This document shows positions 10,855 to 21,718 of a DNA stretch of 64,000 nt, in pieces. The stretch is from Triticum aestivum (Eukaryota; Streptophyta; Magnoliopsida; Poales; Poaceae). The translations under genes and the position numbers were made by a program. The stretch is taken from the NCBI RefSeq assembly GCF_018294505.1, contig NC_057809.1, positions 415,308,959-415,372,958 of the forward strand, written 5' to 3'. Under the pieces are notes generated by a model. It was not told where the DNA came from, ran no database searches, and worked only from the letters and a program-made list of their open reading frames with translations. How positions within the stretch are numbered: position 1 is the first letter of the stretch; every line of letters begins with the position of its first letter.

Positions 10855-12485
10855 TGAAGGAAATATGCCCTAGAGGCAATAATAAAGTTGTTATTTATAT
10901 TTCCTTATATCATGATAAATTTTTATTATTCATGCTAGAATTGTATTAACCGGAAACTTAGTACATGTGTGAATACATAGACAAAACAGAGTGTCCCTAG
11001 TATGCCTCTACTTGACTAGCTCGTTAATCAAAGATGGTTAAGTTTCCTAACCATAGACATGTGTTGTCATTTGATGAACGGGATCACACCATTAAAGAAT
11101 GATGTGATGGACAAGACCCATCCGTTAGCTTAGCATTATGATCGTTTAGTTTTATTGCTATTGCTTTCTTCATGACTTATACATGTTCCTCTGACTATGA
11201 GATTATGCAACTCCCAAATACCGGAGGAATACCTTGTGTGCTATCAAACGACACAATGTAACTGGGTGATTATAAAGATGCTCTACAGGTGTCTCCAAAG
11301 GTATTAGTTGGGTTGGCATAGATTGAGATTAGGATTTGTCACTTCGTGTATCGAAGAGGTATCTCTAGGCCATCTCGGTAATGCAAATCACTATAAGCCT
11401 TGCAAGCAATGTGACTAATGATTTAGTTACGGGATGATGCATTACGGAACGAGTAAAGAGACTTGCCGATAACGAGATTAAACTAGGTATGATGATACCG
11501 ACGATCGAATATCGGGCAAGTAACATACCGATGACAAAGGGAATAACGTATGTTGTTATGCGGTTTGACCGATAAATATCTTAGTAGAATATGTAGGAGC
11601 CAATATGAGCATCCAGGTTCCGCTATTGGTTATTGACCGGAGATGTGTATCGGTCATGTCTACATAGTTCTCGAACCCGTAGGGTCCGCACGCTTAACGT
11701 TCGATGACGATTTGTATTATGAGTTACGTGTTTTGGTGACCTAAGTTTGTTTAGAGTCCCGGATGAGATCACGGACAAGACGAGGAGTCTCGAAATTGTT
11801 GAGAGGTAAAGATTGATATATTTGACGAAGGTATTCGGACACCGGAAAGGTTTCGGGACGTTTCAGATATTTTTCGAGGAACCAAGGGGTTACCGGAAAC
11901 CCTCGAGGAAGTTATGGGCCTTAATGGGCCATAAGGGAGTAGGAGAGGGCAGGCCACAAGGTGGCCCCCCCAAGGCAGTCCGAATTGGACTAGGGGGAGG
12001 GGGCGCGGCCCCCTCTTTCCTTTCCCTCTCTCTCTCTCTCCATCCCTCCTTCCCCTTCTTGGAATAGGAAAGGGGCACCCTAAAGGCACAACAGTTGTTT
12101 CTTAGTCGTGTACGGTGCCCCCCTCCACAGTTTACCACATCGGTCATATTGTCGTAGTGCTTAGGCGAAGCCCTGCGCGAATCACATCCCCAACACCATC
12201 GCCACGCCGTCGTGCTGACGGAACTCTCCCTCGATCCTCTACTGCATCAAGAGCTCGAGGGACGTCATCGTGTTGAACGTGTGCTGAACACGGAGGTGCC
12301 ATACGTTTGGTACTTGGATCGGTTGGATCGTGAAGACGTTCGACTACATCAACCGCGTTACTAAACGCTTCCGCTTTCCGTATATGAGGGTACATGGACA
12401 CACTCTCCCATCTCGTTGCTATGCTTCTCCTAGATATATCTTGCGTGATCGTAGGAAATTTTTTGAATTACTACATTCCCCAACA
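10855..12485 (+). repeat. 3' LTR of Copia-1
   Basis: 1631 bp, TGAAGGAAATATGCC...CCCCAACA. It matches the 5' LTR throughout but lacks the TATA-bearing segment of about 110 bp; the deletion junction is near 12073, between GGAAAGG and GGCACC. It therefore could not act as the normal promoter. Confidence 0.9.
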
Positions 12486-12558
12486 ATTATCGAACCCGAG
12501 ACCTCAAGTTTGATGAGCGAACAGGCTAACCAGCTACACCACCCTCACGTTATGTTAA
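12486..12558 (-). repeat. tRNA-like inverted repeat, left arm, inner part
   Basis: Continuation of 3733-3912 beyond Copia-1. On the minus strand it carries an A-box-like TAGCTGGTTAGC and half of a B-box-like GGTTCGA. Copia-1 entered at the B-box, so the two halves lie 8.6 kb apart. Confidence 0.7.
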
Positions 12559-13394
12559 ACGAGAGGAAAATAACCTTTTATACATTCCTGCATTCGTGTT
12601 ACAAGCGTGCCGTGTTTTTTTCGTGGGAGTCATTGGGATTTAAATCATAATCGTGTCATGTGGCTTTGGTGGTAATGTCTTTTTGGGATCTAAAGCAGTG
12701 TTGGTAGTACATAAAGAATGCAGCCTTAGTCACCTTACCTCTCTCCACGTAGTACGTTGAGTCCCACCAGTCAGAGGGTGGAACAAACAAATTAATAAGA
12801 AAAATTTAAAGCGCCAGCGGTGTATCTTACCACACACATCTCGCTACTGCTTGTGAACACTATCCAATTGATCCCTCTGTTCGCTCACGTACTATTTTAA
12901 GTGAATCCTCATTATAACATGCACATAGTATGCATGCATGCACTCACACACTAGCACACAGTGGGCAGACACACACTAGTTAGCACAAAGCACGCACACA
13001 CCGGCGACCGGCGATGAAGTTCAGGCCGCAGGGTCGTACTTCGGCAGCCGCACGGCAATCGTGTGCACAAGGCGAGTAGAGCGACCTAGTGTGGGTGTCA
13101 TCATAATCATCATTGATGGCCATGTCATCTCACGCAGATGGAGTTCGTATGCATTGCGCCACAAGCTGCGAGAGATCGGACTTGGCGTAGTGGTAGAGCA
13201 ACGGGTCGACGACCTCAGGTGGCAGGGTCAACAACGGGAAATGTGAACAACAGGCGAGGTACTGCACGAACTTGTGGCAATAGAGGCCGGCGTGCGACTT
13301 GAGTCCATGCTAGTGCGTGTGCATGCACTGCAAGCTGCGTGCTGCATGCGTGTGCCGCTACTAAAGGTAGGAAACTATATTTGCCACTAGTTAA
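12559..13394. other. Spacer between inverted arms; no clear gene
   Basis: Unclassified sequence with (CA)-rich patches near 12950-13000. A stop-to-stop open frame lies on the minus strand at 13130-13309 (described separately). Otherwise nothing is recognised. Confidence 0.5.
13130..13309 (-). other. Possible captured coding fragment, 59 codons
   Basis: An open minus-strand frame without an ATG, from a TAG (13310-13312) to a TGA (13130-13132). It contains HKFVQYLACC and LPPEVVDPLLYHYAKSDL and has GC-rich third positions, so it looks more like coding DNA than its surroundings. I do not recognise the protein. Lying between inverted repeats it could be a captured gene fragment, or chance. Confidence 0.2.
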
Positions 13395-13625
13395 TCACAA
13401 CTGGAGGTTGGTCTAGCTGGTTAGCCTGTTTGCCCGTATAAAGCGTGAGGTCTAGGGTTCGAACCTCACCCCGTGCTTATTTTTATTTTCGTTCAACTTC
13501 TTTCTTCCACCCAATGACAGGTAGGACCCGCATGACATACAGAGAAAACTGATCTGACAAGGCGCCAGGAGGATTCTTTGACTGGTCAAAATGGATGATC
13601 TCGCAGTGACCGTATAATCACTTCA
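13395..13625 (+). repeat. tRNA-like repeat, right arm (intact copy)
   Basis: The intact copy starts with a tRNA-like head: A-box-like TAGCTGGTTAGC, then about 35 bases later the B-box GGGTTCGAACC. An unrelated body of about 150 bp follows, ending at CCGTATAATCACTTCATCATG. This is the layout of a tRNA-derived SINE or of a terminal repeat with an internal Pol III promoter. A normal tRNA acceptor stem is not apparent, so it is not called a tRNA gene. Confidence 0.55.
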
Positions 13626-13811
13626 TCATGTACATAGTGACCGTATCTACCGTATTCTTGAGTACAGTGACCAAAGTGAACTTATACAATAAGTTCAATG
13701 ACCAACAGTGCATTTTACTCTTTTAATTATTTAGTTTGTACACTTTTCTCTCTTCCAATAATTTTGGTCACTTGTATTCGACCTAAGTCAGTGTGCCACC
13801 GTATCTCGTAC
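13626..13811. other. Short intergenic stretch
   Basis: Repeated CAGTGACC/AGTGACCGTA phrases near 13630-13700 echo the end of the tRNA-like repeat body. Nothing else is seen. Confidence 0.4.
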
Positions 13812-13813
13812 TA

Positions 13814-15642
13814 CTCCCTTTGTCTAGTTGTAAGTCACGTTAGAAGGTGCAGCGGGACTGATAACCCACAAGTATAGGGAATCACAACAGTATTCGAGGG
13901 TAAAGTATTCAACCCAAATTTATTGATTCAACACAAGGGGAGCCAAAGAATACTCTCAAGTATTAGCAGCTGAGTTGTCAATTGAACCACACCTGGAAAC
14001 TTAGTATCTGCAGCAAAGTGTTTAGTAGCAAAGTAATATGATAGTAGTGGTAACGATAGCAAAAGGTAACAGTAGAAAAAGTAATGTTTTTGGTATTTTG
14101 TAGTGATGATAGCAATAGCAACGGAAAAGTAAATAAGCGAAGAACAATATATGGAAAGCTCGTAGGCAATGGATAAGTGATGGAGAATTATGCCGGATGC
14201 GGTTCATCATGTAACAGTCATAACCTAGGGTGACACAGAACTAGCTCCAGTTCATTGATATAATGTAGGCATGTATTTTGAATATAGTCATACGTGCTTA
14301 TGGAAAAGAACTTGCATGACATCTTTTGTCCTACCCTCCCGTGGCAGCGGGGTCCTTACGGAAACTAAGGGATATTAAGGCCTCCTTTTAATAGAGTACC
14401 GGAACAAAGCATGAACACATAGTGAATACATGAACTCCTCAAACTACAGTCATCACCGGTAAGTATCCCGATTATTGGCACTTCGGGGTTAACGGATCAT
14501 AACATATAATAGGTGACTATAGACTTGCAAGATAGGATCAAGAACTCTCATATATTGATGAAAACATAATAGGTTTAGATCTGAAATCATGGCACTTGGG
14601 CCCTAGTGACAAGCATTAAGTATAGCAAAGTCATAGCAACATCAATCTCAGAATATATTGGATACTAGGGATCAAACCCTAACAAAACTAACTCGATTAC
14701 ATGATAGATCCCATCCAACCCATCACCTTCCAGCAAGCCTACGATGGAATTACTCACGCACGGTGGTGAGCATCATGAAATTGGTGATGGAGGATGGTTG
14801 ATGATGACGATGGCGACGGATTCCCCTCTCCGGATCCCCGAACGGACTCCAGATCAGCCCTCCTGAGAGGTTTTAGGGCTTGGTGGCGGCTCCATATCAT
14901 AAAACGCGATGAATTCTTCTCTCTGATTTTTTTCTCCCCGAAACACAATATATAGAGTTGGAGTTGGAGTCGGAGGAGCTCCAGGGGGCCCACGAGGTAG
15001 GGGGCACGCCCTAGGGGGGCAGGCGCGCCCCCACCCTCATGGACAGGTGGTGGACCCCCTGGCCTTCATCTTTTACAGGTATTTTTTATATTTCCCAAAA
15101 AGTTGCTCCGTGAAGTTTCAGGTCATTCCGAAAACTTTTGTTTCTGCACATAAATAACATCATGGTAATTCTGCTGAAAACAGCGTCAGTCCGGGTTAGT
15201 TCCATTCAAATCATGCAAGTTAGAGTCCAAAACAAGGGCAAAAGTGTTTGGAAAAGTAGATACGACAGAGACGTATCAGGGACCAAGGTGCAAGCAGATT
15301 GGAGGAGAAGGAGAAACTTGACCGGTCCTTCCTCCAATCAAAGCCCTGATTTCTGTCTCTAAACATGACAATTAATCACAACAACTAAGAGATGCCGTTT
15401 TAGCTACCATGCAGGGCCACGTATTAACTCGCATGCAAGCCAACTTTGATTTCTTGATTGATCAACGCGTAGTTGCTCTCCATGCATTGGGTGTCCGGGG
15501 CAAATAATAAGGCAGAGTAATTAACAATGCTCGCTAGCAACGAGGCCAGGAGGGGATTGCGATGCGAAGTTAATGGATGACGCCTAAACATTTTGGGAAT
15601 ATCTGATTTTCGTAAGATGACTTAACACCTAGACAGAGGGAG
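13814..15642. mobile_element. Stowaway-type element split by a solo LTR
   Basis: The left terminus CTCCCTTTGTCTAGTTGTAAG and the right terminus, read inward on the other strand as CTCCCTCTGTCTAGGTGTTAAG, are inverted repeats. TA flanks both ends (13812-13813 and 15643-15644), the Tc1/Mariner duplication. Without the 1420-bp LTR and one copy of its duplication the element is about 404 bp and non-coding, so it depended on a transposase encoded elsewhere. Confidence 0.85.
13859..15278 (-). mobile_element. Solo LTR inside the Stowaway element
   Basis: 1420 bp. On the minus strand it runs TGATACGTCTCTGTCGTATC...GGGTTATCA. A perfect 5-bp duplication GGGAC sits at 13854-13858 and 15279-15283. No internal region is present, so it is a solo LTR left by recombination between two LTRs. 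It is the same family as 25061-26477. Confidence 0.9.
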
Positions 15643-15644
15643 TA

Positions 15645-16506
15645 CTACTCCTCAGTCCAGGTTTGATGGAATATTCGTCACCTCTTCTCTTCTTGTACGT
15701 ACTCCATTTGTATCTCACTTCCTGTGGCTTCGCACTCGCACGATATTCCTATTCTATGAACATGTGTGTGCGTGTGCGTGTGTGTGTGTGTTTAACAGCA
15801 TGTGTGTGTTAGAGAGATGGTGTGTAGTGTACGACTTAGCCGTGAGAGTCAGTGCATCCTCTCGTTTTCGGGCGTCCGGTCGAGACAGCTGCCACTCCCG
15901 CTACTTACCAGCCTGGCCCAACCAAAGCCCCTCCATCTCCCGCGCACTCTACCCGCCTGAAACGGTCAGTGCCGCTCCAAAGAATTGGTGCCGTATTCAT
16001 GCCCGGGCAGAGCGGATGCGACCTCTCACTGGTGCCTGCGTTGAAGGGAGAAGCGGATTCAAGAGTGATGGTTGCTTCATCCGTCCAACTTACTGTTGGG
16101 TCTATGTGATTTGACGGCTCATTGGTCATTATTACTGAGGTGGTACGACTGCTGGATGTCCCATGCTTCGGCGAAAGGAGGTACGGACTAGATACAATTT
16201 TCTCCATTCTTACAGCGGAGGAGTGCGAAAGCAGTGAAAACACGCAGGCTCAGTGATTACATGGCCCACCTCTCACTATCACATATTTTCTAGACACCGT
16301 GCGACACCTAGCTCTTTACATAGTACTACTATAGTACGTATTGTAATTTCTCAGCGAGATAAATTTGTACAATGCTATGAAGCTTCCAACTTCTGTTTCA
16401 TGTATCTTGCGTCCAAGGTTGCCCCATTGCAACATTTTATCAAATACAAAGGAGACTAACATGCATGATATTTTATCTCAATAATTGACAGATCATAGCC
16501 AATATG
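15645..16506. other. Intergenic DNA with (GT)n tract
   Basis: A (GT)n-rich tract lies at about 15764-15792. Overlapping frames of about 85-116 codons occur at 15764-16243 on both strands with no domain or consistent codon bias, and are not called genes. Confidence 0.5.
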
Positions 16507-16508
16507 TA

Positions 16509-16606
16509 CTCCCTTCGTTCCAAAATAAGTGTCTCAACTTTATGCAAACTTTAGTACAAAGTTGTACTACTACTAAAGTTGACACTAATTTTGGAACAGA
16601 GGCAAC
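16509..16606. mobile_element. Small Stowaway MITE
   Basis: About 98 bp. The left end CTCCCTTCGTTCCAAAATAAG pairs with a right end that reads GTTGCCTCTGTTCCAAAATTAG on the other strand; internal ACTTTAGTA/TACTAAAGT blocks also pair. TA flanks at 16507-16508 and 16607-16608. The right terminus is diverged. Confidence 0.75.
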
Positions 16607-16608
16607 TA

Positions 16609-16929
16609 AAGAAAAAAACGATCCATGCAGTCTCTAGCCCTTGAACCGTAAACCCTAACCATCCTTTAATTTGATGGCATCATTGGAGCTTCCCAAGAAA
16701 TGAAGTTTTCAACCCTTTGACCATCGGACCATTTTGCGCAGTTTCACCAAAATCGAGATGAGCATCCATGTGGCAAAGAAATTGAAGAAGCGTGATTAGA
16801 ATAAGATTACTGGGACTAGTTGATGAGACATAAACTCATCACAAATACAGTACGTGAGGTACATGTGGGGCAAAGAAGTAGAGAAATATCCACATGGAGT
16901 GATGTGGGCAGCAGGGCCAGTGGTGCAAG
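16609..16929. other. Intergenic DNA, nothing recognised
   Basis: No open frame or repeat stands out. Confidence 0.4.
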
Positions 16930-17275
16930 CCGGCTGTAAGGAAGTTATACCTCAGGGATGTCGGGACGTAGCTTAACCTAGAGGAGGGCGGCGGGAGGCG
17001 ACACCTGCCCATGTCACGGCAGTGAGCAAGGGACGAAGGCAAACTCACCGGCTTTGTGAGAGAGAACGGCGGGGACCCCTTCTCGGGATGTGCCGATAGT
17101 GGGTTTTCGCCTTCAGCAACGGTGATCGCATCTACACTAAGCATCCACCCCTTCCCCTAGTGGATGTGATCCGCCCGGATGTTAGATATGTGGCCACAGT
17201 CGTTTTTTGCGAGAGAGTGTGAAGAGAGCAACCCAGCAAGCAACCATGTAGGCTCGTCCTGGCTATGTATATAGT
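16930..17275 (-). repeat. Promoter/leader-like repeat, copy 2
   Basis: Diverged direct copy of 3322-3720, with the same ordered landmarks. On the minus strand, ACTATATACAT near 17270 stands where a TATA box would be. TTGCTCTCTTCACACTCTCTC follows, then a GC-rich open stretch (residues such as DAITVAEGENPL) matched by AIAVGEGGNPL in copy 1, and finally AGGTATAACTT. The match at protein level suggests that a once-coding leader exon was duplicated, but I do not recognise the gene. Confidence 0.5.
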
Positions 17276-18357
17276 GGAGCGGTTTCCTTTTCTCTCCATA
17301 TGAACCTATTTATATTGCGTATGTGCCACTGAAGAAAAAAAACTTTATTTATAAATGACGTGGCATCGTTCATGTGTGGTTCCCGACCCTCCATTATTTA
17401 TAAGTTAGTAACTACTACTAGACGCGGCAAAGTATCACGTGGGCTGCATCATCTTACAGAAATGAGCTCCATTGTGTCACGTGTGTGGTTGGGGAAGATG
17501 CAAAAGACGCAAAGAGTGCTACTAGTACACTATGTGCGTGGGTGCGCGCACCTCTTCTCTTTGAGCATGGTTATTAAAAGTATAGCCCACTACTGTACTA
17601 CCACGCAGTTATTATATATGGGCAAAGAGTATAGGCAGTAATAGTGACTAATAAGCCGTGAAATCACGAGGCCCACCTTTCTCTATGTTTGACTGAGGAA
17701 GCAACCATCATTTCACTCCTCGTTGAATATCCATCCGCTGCTACCTCCGGGAATAAATAAAAATCCGCTTCTACCTTTGTAGCATGGTTAATAATATAGC
17801 CATGTCAATCACGACGTAGAAATATCATTCACTGATACAATAGGGCTGGATCTAAGGCTGGTGATTTTTTTACTTTGTCTCTTTCTCTTTTTGTCTCATT
17901 TACTCATTTTACATAGGAGCACACATAGAGGATGGCTATTCCTTTCGATGGGACTTCTTCATGGGGTTTAAGACTAAGCAGCTCCGAATTATGCCCGCTG
18001 CCCACCACTCTGAATCGTGCCATCTATAATAGGGAGTAGTCCCATTGCAACAATGAGGTCCACTAGGTCTAGCACGTCCTGTAAGAAGAGACTGTCACAC
18101 AAAACATACATATTGTTGCCTTCTTCCTCGTACAGTATGTACCACTGGTACGTACTACTAGTACTACTACTACTCGTTCTCCTATAAACCTTGCGCTTGG
18201 CATCTCCAAAATATTAACCTTGTGCTTGGCTCTTCGCCTCTTCGGGAAGTCGAGCAATAATGGTACTGCAGTATATATCGTTCTAGCTATCTAAGACCAA
18301 ATGAATTGTTGCATGTCCACCACGTGGGCGAGGGTCGAGCGAGGGTTGAGGGGCAAG
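17276..18357. other. Intergenic DNA, decayed
   Basis: GAGCATGGTTATTAAAAGTATAGCC near 17563 and AGCATGGTTAATAATATAGCC near 17782 are direct copies of a phrase found in grass MITEs, but no ends could be defined. A (CTA)n-like patch lies near 18150. No gene is seen. Confidence 0.45.
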
Positions 18358-18362
18358 GGAGT

Positions 18363-19053
18363 TGTTGGGGAACACAGTAATTTTGAAAATTTCCTACGCA
18401 CACGCAAGATCTATCATGGTGACGCATAGCAACGAGAGGGGAAGAGTGTTGTCCACGTACCCTCGTAGACCATAAGCGGAAGCATTATGACAATGCAGTT
18501 GATGTAGTGGTACGTCTTCACGATCCGGCCAATCCTAGTACCGAAAGTACAGCACCTCCGCGATCTGCACACGTTCATCTCGGTGACGTCCCACGAACTC
18601 TCAATCCAGCTGAGTGTCGAGGGAGACTTTTGTCAGCACAATGGCATGATGTCGGTAATCATGAAGCTACCGGCGCAGGGCTTCGCCTAAGCACTACGAT
18701 GATATGAACAAGGTGGATTATGGTGGAGGGGGGCACCGCACATGGCTAAGGGATCAATGATCAACTTGTGTGTCCTAGGGTGCCCCCTGCCCCCGTATAT
18801 AAAGGAGCAAGGGGGAAGGCCGGCCGGCCCTTGGGGCGTGCCAAGGAGGGGAGGAGTCCTCCTCCTGGTAGGAGTAGGACTTCCCCTTTCCTAGTCCAAC
18901 TAGGAGGAGGAAAGGGGAAGGAAGGAGAGGAGAAGGGAGAAGGAAAGGGGGGCACCTACCCCCTTCCCTAGTCCAATTCATACTAGAGGGGGAGGGGCGC
19001 GCGGCCCTGCCTTGGCTGGCCCTCTCTCTCTCCACTAAAGCCCATGTGGCCCA
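18363..19053 (-). repeat. Truncated BARE-type Copia LTR, reverse
   Basis: Begins TGTTGGGGAACAC, the complement of an LTR end in CCCCAACA, and follows the Copia-1 LTR read backwards (for example CTACGCACACGCAAGATCTATC, GCAACGAGAG, GCAGGGCTTCGCCTAAGCAC, TATATAAAGGAG). About 690 bp remain, then it meets Gypsy-A at a shared TTCGTTATT. The upstream part of the LTR is missing, so a deletion joined the two elements. Confidence 0.8.
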
Positions 19054-21611
19054 TTCGTTATTTTCATATTTGAGTTTCCTCAAATTTTGAAAATAGGATC
19101 ATTTGATTTTATTTATTTTATCTTCAATTATTTCTATTATAAAATTGTGAGAGAGGGAATAAAATGACTTTCCCAAAATAAAGAAATATTGAGGATTCAA
19201 TAAAAAATCAAATAAGATTTTATTTTGGTTTTATTTGCTATTTTATTTGAATTTAGGAAAAATTGCATGTTTTCAAAATTGCATTTAGGGCCAAGAAAAT
19301 GTTCATCCTGTTCTAAATATTTTATTTAGACGGTGAAAATTTGTTTTGGCATTTTTAGAATTTTATTTATTTCTCTAGATTTTTTTTAGTTGCAGCGTTA
19401 TTGTTTTAAAAAAAGAGACCCTGCGCCCGACTGAGCCAACGGCCCAGCCGAGCAGGTCGGCCCAGCCGCCGCCGCCAAGTCCGGGGAGGACACGCCTCCC
19501 GAGGCCACCCCCTTCCCCAAGTTCGCCCCCCCCCCTTTATAACCCCGCCGAGCCCTCCCTGGAGCCCCACACCCGCCGCCGCCTCCCCACGCCACCCGCG
19601 CCGCCGCAGCCGCCTCCCGCGCTGCCTGTCGCCGCCGCTCGCGCCGCCGCACGCCGGAAACGCCGCCCCGGACCACCCGCCGCCGCCCGGAGCCCCGCCG
19701 GAGCATCGCCGGAGCCCCGAGCCGAGGTAGCCGCCGCCGGTTTTCTGAGAAAAGCGGTTTCAGTTTTTTTAGAAACCCTAGTTTTCGTTTTTTTTTAAAT
19801 AGATCAGTTTTCTCCTGTTTATTTATTTATCGAGCGTTCGCTCATTCGTTCGTTTTAACGGACGCGTTCATCGTTTAGTTCCAGTTAACGAACGTTCGTT
19901 CGTTAATCTGTTCGTCGTTTTTTCTTTTCCTCAGATTAAATCCATGATTTTTCTCATCGCTATTTCTAATCGGATGTTCATTTTAGTTTAACTTTTCGCT
20001 CGTTTATCAGAATCAGGCGATTCAAGCGCCTGGAGTTTCGTCTCGAAATCCTCTTTCCGTTTAACCAACTCAAACAAATTTTTGCCTCTGTAAAAATTTC
20101 CCTAGATCCAGAATAGTAAACGAAGCCTGTTTCTTTTGCCGTTTGTCTTTCGTTGCTTCGCTCGATTTGGTTCTTTTTGCCAACCGGAGTTCTTAAGTTG
20201 AACTTTCTAGTTAGATCTCTTATTCGAGTTTTACCCGTGCATTAGATGAGTACTTATTGTATGCTTGTTTGTTCGCGATAGAGTATCCGGAGTGCGCCGC
20301 TTGCTACTTCGAATCGCAAGGTTTCACGGATCATCAACAAGGCAAGTAACACTTTGATCATACCTCCTATTACCCAGTTTTTATTGCATTGGATCAATTC
20401 TCACACATTGCATGATTAGGATCTAATTAAATTGTGGGTTTGGGAAGTAGTTGAGGTAGTACCTATTACCTGTTTATTATCAAACCTTTGGGAGTTACTT
20501 CTATGTTTGCTTTTATGCCATGCTATGCTAGTAGAAGTGGATTGGGTGAGTGAAATCCATGACAGATGTGAGATTAATAATTTAATGGTTTATCTATGGT
20601 GGCAACTTAAATACACATGTGGGTGGATTGAGGCACCTGGGTATTCCCGCGATTGCCTGTTTTTCTTTTGGACCGCCACCCAGGCTCAAAGGGATCATGA
20701 GATTGTTCATACTAGAAACTTCTGTGTGCAACCACAAGCTACTATGGGCTCTAGCATAGTTGACTAAGTCGTGTCAACTCTTAAAGTGGTAGACTAGCAG
20801 ATGTAGGGGATGTAGGTTGGTACGGTCTACTCGTTCGTAAGGTGCTAGCACTTCTGAAAGACTATGTATCGGTCATCCGTTTCTCAAACATCATGTAGTG
20901 CGAGAATCCTAACGAAGGAGATCGAGTCTTGTGGGGAAAAGTGCGCAAACCTCTGCAGAGTGTATAAACTAATCATGGTTAGCCGTGTCCCCGGTTATGG
21001 ACATCTTGAGTATCTAGTACCTGGATTATCATGTGAATCTCATCATGTTACTCTAAATAATTTTGTTGTGTTTTATAATGATGATGCTTAATTGGGATTG
21101 AGAATGTTGTCAACCATTCTCAATATTTAACAACTACCATGATAGTTAAATAAAATTCCTTTGCAGTAGGGAAAAATTGGCTTTACGCAAAACTGTAACC
21201 ATAGAGCTTTCCACCAGCCAAATATGCATGTAGAATAGCCTTATTCTTTTATTGCTCTCTATGTGTTACATTGCTAGCATATTCCCTGTGCTGACCCGTT
21301 TCGGGCTGCAACGTTCATGTTTCAGACTTTTCAGACGACGAGTAAGGTGCCTTTTAGGTCGTGGTTCTATACTCAGTGATACCGTTGGAGTTGATGGACT
21401 CACTTATCTTCCAAGCCTTCCATTGTTATCGTTATTAGATGGCCTTAAGCCATATTTATTGTAATAAGTTCTCTTTTGAGACACTCGATGTAATAAGTGT
21501 GTGATTGCTACTCTGCTATAAATCCTTCAAGTACTGTGTGGTGTCAGCATTACTGATCCAGGGATGACACCGGAGCATAGAGATTGGACCGTTTGAGGTC
21601 TGGTCGCTACA
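19054..21611 (+). repeat. 5' LTR of Gypsy-A, truncated
   Basis: Matches the 3' LTR from about 28606 onward and ends GGTCGCTACA. A TATA box (TTTATAA) lies at 19536-19542 before a very GC-rich transcribed segment (19550-19740). That GC-rich segment produces long spurious ORFs on both strands. Confidence 0.9.
19536..19542 (+). promoter_or_regulatory. TATA box of Gypsy-A 5' LTR
   Basis: TTTATAA in a C-rich context. Equivalent boxes occur in both LTRs of Gypsy-B (40655-40660 and 48748-48753) but not in the Gypsy-A 3' LTR. Confidence 0.6.
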
Positions 21612-21614
21612 AGA

Positions 21615-21626
21615 TGGTATCAGAGC
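21615..21626 (+). other. Primer binding site of Gypsy-A
   Basis: TGGTATCAGAGC three bases after the LTR end. It is complementary to the 3' end of initiator methionine tRNA, the standard chromovirus primer. Confidence 0.9.
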
Positions 21627-21718
21627 ACACGCTGACTGCAGGACACGACCACTAAGCCAAAGCCCTAGATCACTACTCTCTTCTCTTTCTGACCTCTCAT
21701 CTTTTCTACTCTTTTAGG

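Larger units (their letters stand above)
3913..12485 (+). mobile_element. Copia-1: complete, decayed BARE/Angela-type Copia
   Basis: An 8573-bp element with both LTRs, PBS, gag-pol and polypurine tract in Copia order (gag, protease, integrase, RT, RNase H). The flanks are GTTAT (3908-3912) and ATTAT (12486-12490), a 5-bp duplication with one mismatch. The LTR start with GCCCTAGAGGCAATAATAAA is typical of BARE-1/WIS/Angela relatives in Triticeae. Many in-frame stops in gag-pol and clear LTR differences make it an old, non-autonomous insertion. It interrupts the left tRNA-like arm. Confidence 0.9.

Noticed and set aside
13408..13485. A tRNA gene
   Set aside because: A-box and B-box-like motifs are present but I cannot fold a normal acceptor stem and anticodon arm, and the unit is followed by a conserved non-tRNA body present in a second copy.
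15764..16243. ORFs of 85-116 codons on both strands
   Set aside because: Three overlapping frames in a GC-moderate region with a (GT)n start; no domain and no reason to prefer one.
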